A stretch of 64,000 nucleotides of DNA from Terana coerulea (Eukaryota > Basidiomycota > Agaricomycetes > Polyporales > Phanerochaetaceae). The notes below the pieces were generated by a model. It made no database searches, was not told the origin of the DNA, and saw nothing but the letters and a program-made list of their open reading frames with translations. This document shows, piece after piece, positions 35,860-45,496 of this stretch (the stretch's first letter is position 1; each line of letters starts with the position of its first letter). The translations under genes and the position numbers were made by a program. Location of the stretch: the NCBI GenBank assembly GCA_024811115.1, contig JAKOGH010000722.1:186001-250000 (forward strand). Direction: 5' to 3'.

Positions 35860-36398
35860 GTGAGCTCTCTCGTATTATAGTTTGTGCATTATAGGCTGTA
35901 TATACGGTTAATACTACAATTACAGTGTACCAGGAAGTAGCTGTACTTGTACGTGGGTTTTAGCTACAGCTTCCCAGTCCAATGCCTGTCCCTGTTTTCG
36001 AGTACCAGAGTCCGTCATTCAACTTATATCGTTCAACCACTGTTCTAGTACTACACGTGTATTCCTCATTTTCTAGCACATCGAGCATCTATTTTATCCA
36101 ATGGCCTGAAATTTCCCGTGCTCTGTGCTCTCTTTCTTGAGTCCTAAACTCTGCTTCGGAGATAGAAATTCTCCGGACATCACCGCGCCACAATGGTCCA
36201 GCGCAATCTGATGACGTGGAAAGCGCTTCACACTCTGCTGCCACTCAATTGATCAACAATCGATTGCGGTACATACACATGATACAGGCATAGCCTTTTC
36301 AGAGCGCCGTGGGAACGTTCACGCCTGTCCCTTACCAGTCATGCTGGTAATCGAACGCCCTCCAGCTCTCCATCTTACCTCTCACTGCGCCCGCCGTC
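35860..36398. other. Intergenic
   Basis: No gene seen. It holds the 3' flank of the Cys-pair gene and the 5' flank of the receiver-like gene. Confidence 0.4.
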
Positions 36399-37968
36399 AT
36401 GGACCCCCTCTCTATCATCGGCGCCGTCATCTCGACCGCCGTCACAATCAAGGCTTGGATTGACGACACACGTACGAAAAACCAAACTATCCAAACACTT
36501 AACACAACTGTTACTCAGCTTCAGACTCTTCTCACACCCCTACAACTATCGGAGCCCTCGCCAGCACCTTCACCAACTTTCGGCAAGCTTGGCTCACGAC
36601 ATAACACCTCCAAGTCACCTCAGCCTCCGATAGATGATGTAGTCTTTGAATCAGTTCAAGCGCTCGCCGAAGAGCTCGGTCGAACACAGGACCATTTGTC
36701 GTTATGGATGGACCAACGATCGCGGAAGCTCCAGATCCTGGCGTTCCTCAGCCCGTCTTCAGTCGTCGATGAACTACGGGAGGATGAAAAGCGACTATCA
36801 CAGCAGCTGTTGATACTTTCAGTATCTCTTCAGATTGCGAACTATCGTAACGCTCGTATCCAAGCACCGCCGCCGCCCTACACGCTGTTGCCGTTGGACA
36901 CTGTTGGAAATGAAGAGGTCAAGAGGTTCTGGAATGAGCGGATTGGTCCTATGGTGAGATATACTACATCCCTTGCCAAAAGGTAATCTAATGCAGGCCT
37001 AGGTGTCATGTTGTCCTGGTGCGACGTTTTGCGCGGCCCTTGGTGACTGGTTACATCTCACTCTCGACGAGACCACACGGGACACGCTCTTGCTTCGCCT
37101 CGATGAGTATCAAATCGGTGGCATCACGCCATCTAGTTTTGATCGGTTGATTGGGCATGAAAGATCAATTAGTGAAGGGATCGCTAAGCTCGGGGTGCTT
37201 ACTGGTGCGTTGCTGTTCACACAGGGTGTGAGTCGCATGCTGAGCGGGGATTAGGCAGAGCTCCTAGGCGTGCGTCCGCCAAGGATATAAAGCCCATTCT
37301 CGTCTGGATTGACGACGAACCAAAGAACAACCAGGCGGAGATAGATCATGCCCGCACACTAGGGGCCACAGTCATCTCATTGACATCGACCGCAGCTGCG
37401 AAAGTCTGGATTGAGGCAAATGATGGTACGTACCATGATAACCCTCTAGGCTAGGTATTTCTCATCTGAATCTGGATAGATCTCTTGCGACGAACCGATG
37501 ACGCGGGCAAGCTGCGTTTCATCACAGATAACAGTCGATGGGAATCGAAATCCCACGCTCGCAATAGGAGGTCCTCCTGGCCCAGATCATCAAGCTGAAA
37601 AATATCTCCATCCTAGCCAAACAACTGCCGGCCACCGGCAGAAAGACGCTAGACGTCCCCGTAGCGCCTCCAGCGCCGGCTCTAGTGGACCTAGAGAACC
37701 AGGCCGCCGATCAAAGAGCTCTGTACTCAATCACTCTGCCGGCGAGACTCTCCTACGATACCTCCGGGGTCGTCTCTATGACTCACCCGTCCTCGTGTTT
37801 ACCACAACATGGGGCATACAGCACACGGGTTACGTCAAGGACTTTGGAGACGTAGGCTCGACATCGAGCTTTGTGATGTGCCGCCGGTTCATCACAGCGC
37901 TCAAGGTGGGGGTAGTCGACGATGGCAAGTGGCGGGGGTTCGATTCGAGGTGGACGGGTGGGAGATGA
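36399..37968 (+). CDS. Fungal STAND-N/receiver-like signalling protein, frames broken
   Basis: Possible signalling or self-recognition protein; the role is inferred. The N-terminus (MDPLSIIGAVISTAVTIKAW) resembles the helical domain at the start of fungal STAND (NLR-like) proteins. A coiled part follows, then, after an intron, FCAALGDWLHLTLDE and LLLRLDEYQIGGITPSSFDR. Next comes KPILVWIDDEPKNNQAEIDH, then ARTLGATVISLTSTAAAKVW and LRFITDNSRWE. The DDEP acidic pair and alternating strands recall a response-regulator receiver or a TIR-like fold. A final block reads NHSAGETLLRYLRGRLYDSP and VMCRRFITAL. Between RWE and NHSAGE, a coding-looking piece (KNISILAKQLPATGRKTLD) lies in a third frame, so at least two frame changes occur around 37540-37740. 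No NB-ARC or NACHT domain is present. Possibly a pseudogene. Confidence 0.6.
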
Positions 37969-38115
37969 CGCTCAATTCAGTGGTGCATGATCTCTTAGTA
38001 CACACCGGATATTCACCGTGAGGCATACTAGCATGTGCAATAATTGAAGTACACATCCCGGTGGCTCAACCTGTTCTGATTTGAGGTCCTGCGAAGCGGT
38101 CACAGGTCTGAATCA

Positions 38116-40072
38116 TTAAGTGTCCTTACTACGTCGACAAGACTCCCTGTGTCTATCCACCCAATCGCTATACAGGACATGTCAGACTACTACATCATCG
38201 CACGAATGCTTGGACCGAGACTTACCTTCGCTGACACCGTACATTGCAATACGCCACATGCCAGCATCGTTTGCACACTCGCAAAGGATGGATCGGTTTG
38301 TGAACACTACACAGGCACTCTTCGTACGCACATCGTTCCAGATGCAGGAGCGTATTCCGTGGCGATGACGCTGCGAGCCTTTTGACATCTATGGTGGAAA
38401 AGGACTCTTCCAGCGCATGCCATGCTTGAAACACTTGTTCCCAAAGAGGGTTAGTGCGTAGTCCTTCCCTGGCTAGGCTTTTGGTCGCGCCGATGCATAG
38501 TCGGTACGTGTGCAGTCGTTGGATGTCCAGCCTTGGGTGACGTTCTGAAGAGTGGTGGAGTGAGTCTGGGAGGTGCTGTCCAAGGCTTCGTGCGCATCGC
38601 CGAATCAATATAGCGATGGTACGGAGTGATGCTTCAGCTAAATAACGAGAGGTCAGCGGGGAGCGACACTAAAAGCATGCAATCGGCTTACTAGCATTTT
38701 GCTTTGCAGCCAGTAAACACCGCAGGTATGTGGAAAGCATGGATATGGTGACGTGAGCAAGGGACTCGGATAGATCCTCGGGCTGAAGATGGAGTATGGC
38801 GCTGCAAGGAAACATGGGTGAGAGTGAGCTGTGCATCACGGCGGCGAATTGCACTGACAATGCATAAACACCTATCAATTCCACGTCCAACTTCTCTCTG
38901 TCTATCGTGCAAACTAGAGTTCGGATCGCTGCCAAGCCAGCTGCGACCACAGGGCGATTGATGGCTGACTCTCCAAGTGTTGTGCCAAAATGCGGGTTTT
39001 GAGGATTCCCGTAAAACGCGATAACCTGCAGCACCGGAGCAAGCTTCCAGCCGATACCTTCATCGGTCAGTGTCTTGAAGTCGCGCAGAGCTGCTCGCGC
39101 GACGTTGGGCCAACTTGTGCAGCCGCTGCAGACCTCCTCTAAAAAAGTGCTATATCCCTCCTGTAGTTGTCTCTCGCTGGGACACCGTATCGGTGTTGCA
39201 CGATGTGCCTCTGCGACTGCAGAGCGTGTGATCTTGTCGCTTTGCATGGAGAGTATATCCACACAGCAAGTAGTACATGCGGAAGGCGACAAGGCGGATT
39301 GGACTTGACGTTCGCCATGCTACAAGAGATCTGGAGTATGCTGAGACATGTACCGATCTTGGAAAGCGCCGTATGAATTGTGTAGGCTGGCGTTGAGTGC
39401 ATTCGAACGGGCTGTGAGTCCAAGAAAGGGGATCTGATTTCCCATATGGCGTGCCACATCCGCGGGGTTTCCAGAATGACTTGTTGTATGAGTAAATCCA
39501 CAGTCTCCTGTGATGTCTCCATTGAAGCAGAGATACCGCCCTCGGAAGGGGGAGTAGACACGTAGTCCTCAGTGAGAAACGTGACACACCCCTCGAAGAT
39601 TCTAAGAATCCTCAAGACATAGTCCTGAGATGAATAAAAAGCTAAATCAGAGGCTTCAAATGACGAACAGAAAAAATCCAACCTCGACAGCAAGATACAG
39701 CTCCATATCATCCGGCCAGCATGTTAACTCTTCCTTGGTACAGCCGCAGAAATGCTTGTCTAGGACGATGGAAAGCACCACCGGGATTAGTTCCATCTCC
39801 AAAAAGCAATCCCATACAAGCGGCGTTGCTCTATTGCTCCACACCGCCTCGCGGATTTGGTCTAGAGTCTGACTCGAGGGGTCCTGTCGCAAATGATTGT
39901 TCAAGAGCGCCAGTGGCATCCTAGGAATGGAGAGGGGTTCCGCATAATCAGCCCTTTGAGCTAGGTCAAGCATCCCTTGCAGATTCCCTAGATACTTCAT
40001 GTCGGAAAGGCGAAGGTCTTGAAGGGATAGGGGCCTATGGGCTGCTGCGTGAAGTTTGGGAGCAACTTGCAT
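38116..40072 (-). CDS. MYND zinc-finger protein, paralogue C
   Basis: Same family as A and B, on the minus strand. From ATG 40072 (MQVAPKLHAAAHRPL) the N-terminus has FLEMELIPVVLSIVLDKHFC followed by GCTKEEL. After an intron: DYVLRILRIFEGCVTFLTED, ETPRMWHAIWEIRSPFLDS and LPHVLLAVWIYSP. The frame then changes in 39180-39270, where two frames overlap, and continues VCSGCTSWPNVARAALRDFK and VVAAGLAAIRTLVC. The last exons give the finger HLERCAYEECLCSVHKPIHP, RVCKRC, VAYCNVRCQR and, past an intron, SDWVDRHRESCRR, stopping at 38116. All eight usual zinc-binding positions are present. The frame change could be a break or an intron I could not resolve. The start could also lie further upstream. Confidence 0.7.
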
Positions 40073-40288
40073 GAAAACATTGAAAAGCGCCAAGGATCGC
40101 CATTGTTTGCGCTTGTTTGAATCGGAAGCCTCCGGCTGCCAAATACAGCTGCGTAATGGCTCAATGCCAACTTACCGTTTCGCTGTGTGAGACCACACTA
40201 AGAAAAGGAATGATGCGTCGATAACAATCATAGCAAATAACCCTGCTTCGTTGAATCCAATTACAATCTGTCATTACTCAGGTCATTT

Positions 40289-41396
40289 TCATTGTGTGCT
40301 AGGTAGGGAAGGGCTGACAGCATGCTCAAGCCCGAACCACTGCGGAATGAGGTTCCACACGTGCTCCCGGGCCTTCTTCACACAACCCGCTAAGTCCTCC
40401 TTGCACGCCGAGCAAATCTTCAAGCCGCACCTCCTTACACCGTCTGTGAAGTCCGTTCGAGAAAGCATCTCCACGGTCTGGGTAAGGGTGAAGAGTGCGT
40501 CCGCGTCCCGGCCATGCGTAATCCCTCCGACCGCCCGTAGGACGTTGAGCATGACATAGTAGGTCGATTCCCTGCAAACGCGACCAGCGTCGTCGTGCTT
40601 GTTGGCACAGGTGTCCGAAATGGCTCGGTTGGTGAGTTCTGCTTCAATGAAGGCGGAAAGAAAGCGCTGTCCCGATTCGCGGCCGACCAGCACAGCTCGC
40701 AACTCGTTGCGCTCAAGATGGCGAACAACGCGCTTTGCGGCAGCGCCTCCAGGTGTCTCGGCAACAGAAATTGTAGCGCCAGATATGATGCGGCGCGGAC
40801 CATAGCGAGACAGGTCATAATACGCAGAGGGGGAGTAGGTGGTCTAGCCCGAGTTCGTTGGCAAGTTGAATGACGAGGATGGGGTGGGGGCAGGTGTCGC
40901 GTGGGCAGTAAGTTCCATTCTTGTCCATGGCAGCTTTCTCGCGGGCATCCCATCCTTCGAGAGCCAGTGGCCAGTCGTTTTCAAGGTGGACGAGACAACG
41001 CTGTCGCAGATGTTCAATGAGGTACTTCGATGAAAGCCGCATGACAGCGGCAACGATGGGGAAGTTGCGGGAGGTGACATCTTGGAAGTATCTATCACCA
41101 AGAGTAAGTTATTGCAATATAGTACAGCATGATGAGTCTTACAAGCCGTCGTATAAGGCCATGAGAAGATACAGAATATCGTTCGGCGAGTCGTGCAACT
41201 CCACCCAGGGGCACCCTTCGATAAGGTCCTGCACCGATGGTTGAGGGAGAGAGAACAGGTCGCAAAACACTTCGGAGTGCCGTTCGAGCTGGCCTCGGTG
41301 AACTTTGAAGGCTGTTGTACCGGATATTAAGACGACGTTGCCGTCAGCGAACCAGAAGTCGGACTTGACAAGCGCGGTGGAGGCTACAAGAGACAT
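40289..41396 (-). CDS. BTB/POZ domain protein, one-base frame break
   Basis: Paralogue of the gene at 42066. From ATG 41396 the BTB fold reads KSDFWFADGNVVLISGTTAF, then KVHRGQLERHSEVFCDLFSL and LYLLMALYDG. After an intron it continues VMRLSSKYLIEHLRQRCLVH and WDAREKAAMD. At LGLDHLLP the frame runs to a stop, but in the next frame it continues SAYYDLSRYGPRRIISGAT, matching LLPSAFYDLSRYHF of the paralogue exactly in place. The join falls on a five-base G run (40829-40833 on the plus strand); four would restore the frame. The C-terminal part has a Cys-pair region (CGLKICSACKEDLAGCVKK) and ends with WNLIPQWFGLEHAV. The role is unknown beyond protein binding. Confidence 0.75.
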
Positions 41397-42065
41397 GACG
41401 AAAGCACGATAAGCCTAGATAGCACTGGAACAGCGAAGATAGCAGATGATGGGAGCGAGCAGAGAGCGGATGCCGTCGAAAGCAACAGACGAGAGCACTA
41501 TATACCCTCCATTCGCCGATGCTGACCCGACTCTTGCGGCTAGGACCATCCTTGTGAGAGGTTAGCCATCGGCGGCGATAGCTCCGGATGACATCTCCCA
41601 ATGTCAGCTCGCTTGATGTGCAGATGCCTGTAGGATAGGATAACCAAACAATACGGTGGATGACGATGAGGAGGCTGGCGGTCGGAGGAGTTGGCAGCGA
41701 GGAAAGAATGGGCGTCAATGTAACTCTGCACGTGAATCGACGTCTTTCGGGGGTTGCCGAGGGCCCGACGTGTTGACGAATTGGGAAATCGCGGGTTTCC
41801 TGCTCTCCTCAACACAGCCTACAGTATCGGGAGGCCGCAGCTTGCAGTGAAGCTGAAGCGCTCTTTCCTTTGTAGAGGATCGGACTATTGGTATGCGCGT
41901 TTCTGCTGCTCTTCGCTCTACTAACGCTTACTCAGGTGCCGTTCAGGTTGGGCAGCCGCTGTAACGATACCATCACTAGTACTGTATTTGGGTACGTACC
42001 GAGTGGATAACACAAAAAATGCCTCGTTGATGTGAATCTTTGCAGTTAAATGGATGCAATAGGCT
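41397..42065. other. Shared promoter region of the divergent BTB pair
   Basis: A 0.67-kb spacer between two head-to-head BTB paralogues. Frames in it are short; I see no gene and no clear TATA box. Confidence 0.45.
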
Positions 42066-43305
42066 ATGTCTGCTCGTAGCTCAAGTACTCATGGTGCCCA
42101 ACGAGAGATAGAAAGTCCAACGACACCCGTGGCCACTGAACCCAAGGATGGCAATGGTCTCACGAGGCATACCAGTCTATGGTTCGTGGACGGCTCAATT
42201 ATTCTTCAAGCGGAGTCCGTCCTCTTTCGGGTGCACATGTCTCAGCTCTCTCGTCATAGCCTGCTATTCAGGGACATGTTTGCTCTCCCTCAGCCGCCTC
42301 ACATCGCTGAAGGGTCCCTATCACAAGCGACCTCTGCATCTCCGGTAGCATTAGCAAACCAACGTCATATGGACGGATGTCCAGTGGTTGAGGTTCAGGA
42401 CAGCTCGGAGGACATCACCAACCTGCTGTTTGCCTTATATGATGGCCCGACGTTTGCCAACAATGACCCCGACGATTACCGCGTTGTCTCAGGGCTTTTG
42501 CGGCTGGCGACCAAATACCTGATTGACAAACTGCGCGACAGGGCTCTCGCGCACTTATCAACGGCTTGGCCGACATCATTGAAGGCTTGGGATGCGCGAG
42601 AGGATATTGCTCGTATCTTCGAAACTGAAACAGGCTTATCACGCGGCCTCAGATATCCATCACCTATAGTAAGTTAACAATCTTACTTCTGACATTGCTG
42701 TGCTTAATTCTTCTAACCAGGACGTCATCAACCTTGCAGAGGAGGTCTCCGCTCCGTGTCTACTTCCCTCTGCCTTCTATGACCTTTCTCGATACCACTT
42801 CTCCCAGATCTTCGAACCGGGACAGGACGATACGCTTCGTGGCATATTTTCAGACGCGCAACTATCCGCCCACAATCTCCAACGCCTGGCTGTAGGCAAA
42901 GAAGCATCTCTACACGCTATCACATCCCTCATATGTTCCATGGGTACTCAAGCCCAACGTCCTTCCTCGAGTTTCACACCACACCACGGTACTGGCACCC
43001 GTGAGCGGGCACGGGATCTAGGACACACAAGGGGACGATCGTCTGGGAATCTCTGCACCTCTATGGCTGCCTGCCGTAAAGACTTCATCGAGCTTGTTGA
43101 CCTGGCAACGCAGCATTACATATTCGACCGAGAGAAGGGTTGCAACGACCCCCTATACGTCGCGGAGGAGCTTGGTCAGTTGAAGAGCGCGGAGTTTTCG
43201 GAATGCAAGGCATGCGCTCGGGCTTTGGAAATTTGGGCTGCGCGGGAGAGGGAAAGGTTGTGGAAATTGATACCCTCCTGGTTTCGTTTGGACGGTGGCC
43301 GATAA
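42066..43305 (+). CDS. BTB/POZ domain protein, intact paralogue
   Basis: A protein-interaction protein of unknown role, divergent from the paralogue at 40289-41396. Two exons (42066-42668, 42721-43305) join in frame to 395 residues. After a low-complexity start (MSARSSSTHGAQREIESPTT), the BTB fold reads TSLWFVDGSIILQAESVLFR, then VHMSQLSRHSLLFRDMFALP and EDITNLLFALYDG. The next helical part has LATKYLIDKLRDRALAHLS and WDAREDIARI. The C-terminal half gives LLPSAFYDLSRYHFSQIF and ends with the cysteine region SAEFSECKACARAL and LWKLIPSWFRLDGGR. Compared with its neighbour it has a longer N-terminus and an inserted Ser/His-rich stretch (near 42950). No break. Confidence 0.83.
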
Positions 43306-43656
43306 CTATGTAGCACATATCAGTGTAGCGATAGCTCTTATAGACCGCCACCGGGTACCATAACTTATTCGCCCCTTGAAGCTCTTCCTATAGTGATATG
43401 ATTTATTCCATCGCCTCTGTGCATATGAGATGAGGCTTTCTAACTTACATAAACTGAATTCGAATCGAGTTTACACGATTCCCACGCCCCATCTTCGCCT
43501 CGTGTTCGTTTAACGAGGGGGAACGGCTCACGCTGAGCATGGTCGCGATCGCTTGCCCCTGTCCGACGTCGTGGACGCCTATAACATCCTGTACAAAGCG
43601 GTTCATGCGTCGAAAATCCATAACTTAACGTATTACTCCTGACGACCTTCCGCACC
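43306..43656. other. Intergenic
   Basis: A spacer between the BTB and Dabb genes; no gene seen. Confidence 0.4.
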
Positions 43657-44311
43657 ATGTCTTTTCCTGCACTCGCCCGCTGCCTACAGGCTAGGACTCG
43701 CATTTACTGCATTCACCACCGTCTGCCTGCTATTCGTCTCCATCCGCTCGTCGCGTTCTACATCCACTGGCAGTCTCTCTTTCTTACAATCCTCAAAGCA
43801 AGTATCTCCATTCAGCCAGCCCTCGTAGAGACGACAATGCTAACGTGTCTCGCGCCGCAGGAACACCATCGTCCACATTGTGCTATTCCAATATGGCCCA
43901 GGCGTGAACGACTTGACCAAGAACAACGTCTCTGCCTCGTTCATCGCTTTGAAGGACGCATGCCACTTGCCTGACGGCTCGAAGTACATCTTGTCGATTG
44001 ACGGAGGGCTGAACATCTCGCCAGAGGGCCACGGGCAAGGCATGAACGTACGTGACGCGCACAGCAGACGCTTTTCGCATGTTAACTTATCACCTCTATC
44101 CAAACAGCACGCCTTTGTCGTAACCTTCCGCTCTGTTGCGGAGCGCGACTACTACCTGGACACGGATCCCGCACATCAAGTGTTCAAAGCATCCATCGCG
44201 GAGAAAGTGTCCAATGTCCTCGTTTATGACTTCGAAAGCGGAGAGTTTGCGAAGCATGCGATGAGGAGAAGGAGGAGGCCCAGTGATGAAATTCACGTGA
44301 GGACTATTTGA
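43657..44311 (+). CDS. Stress-responsive A/B barrel (Dabb) domain protein
   Basis: A small dimeric alpha/beta-barrel protein of the Dabb group, whose members serve varied enzyme or stress roles; this one's role is unknown. The recognisable part starts after a CGCCGCAG acceptor at about 43860: NTIVHIVLFQYGPGVNDLTK with the family's start strand, then VSASFIALKDACHLPDGSKY and SIDGGLNISPEGHGQGM. A short intron (about 44047-44106) leads to HAFVVTFRSVAERDYYLDTD, PAHQVFKASIAEKVSNVLVY and DFESGEF, ending with a basic tail. ATG 43657 is the nearest start but the exon joins before 43860 are not settled. One frame there is hydrophobic (LAFTAFTTVCLLFVSIRSS), which may be a membrane anchor. Confidence 0.72.
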
Positions 44312-45496
44312 AGTCGTCGGTTGAGGACTACAGTATCTGTATCTATCGGTGTCGTATCATTCTCTTCGTAACAGAAGCCTCGTTGCTCTGTTGTTGCTCT
44401 AACTAGTTTGACTCAGGTCGTAAAAGTTGAGTGACTTCGGCGATCGCCCGGGTCGTCGGGCTGTACTTCGCAACACGGAGCGGCCGCGGCCACTCATTGA
44501 ATCGCTAGTCTTTCGTTCGCTTGAGATGGAACGAAAAGGCGGATAGGCCAACCATATTCTCGCCAACGCTCCATCGCGCCCACTGTAGTCTCCCCGAGGC
44601 ATACAACGAAACGGCAGGTCAACCTACGCTTTGGGCTACGGATACGCTGTTTCACGGTGTAGCATTCTACGGTATCTGTGAGCAAGTTGTTGTTGTCGTG
44701 GGATCGCGTCGGGACTCGGCTCAGAAGAATCGGTTGTGGTCTTAAGACCTTGCGTTTTGAACCGTCACAGCGCGAGTGGTCCCGGTACTTATCCAGTACG
44801 CAACCGCTTCGTTCGGGAGCAATCCATCACCACTTGCCAGTGGGCGTAACAATTCCCTGGTCATGCACGGTGTTGTGCCAGTACTCACCAACCCCCGCAA
44901 ATAGTAAGCCCCTGGCATGCAGTCTATCTATGTGAGCTTCTTAACTTCTGTGTATTTATAGTTGTCTCACACTACGTGCTCCTGCACACACCAAAGCTAC
45001 CCCAACAAAGGTGCAAAAACTCGAGTTCGCAGTGCAAAAGGGAAACCTCGTAGCTGATCTCGGTGGTAGTGTCATTCTTATCCGGCGACTGGACGATGGA
45101 ATGAACTGTACTGGTTTCGGAGGTTGTCTACGACCCCGTTGAAGGAATGGAATGGGTGCTGTAGGATTCGAAGGGGGCTGCTATTGAGAAGTTTTGTGAC
45201 CCAAAAATTGGCTTGAGAACTCCATTAAATTGGGATTGAAAGCTGTATATTCTGTTCACGACCACGACGCCTTGTGTAGCCTCACTCTCACCTCTTGTCG
45301 CCAACTTGTCGCAGCTTGTCGCCCAGACGATGTGGTGACAACAAGGACGTCCACTGCTCAAAATAGACGCGCACTGATGGATTGATCGCATTCACGTGGG
45401 TGCAACTCAGCCAAAATTTTGCAAGCGCCGGTTTTCAAAATCATCTCTACTCCTTCCCTTTCCCTCCCTCCCTTCACGACTTTACGACCCCCAGCC
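44312..45496. other. Intergenic
   Basis: About 1.2 kb with no gene I recognise on either strand; presumably it includes the importin promoter in its last few hundred bases. Confidence 0.4.

Noticed and set aside
38090..38110. A GGTCACAG word like those inside the MITE
   Set aside because: It is a single short match without inverted ends, so it is not a second copy.
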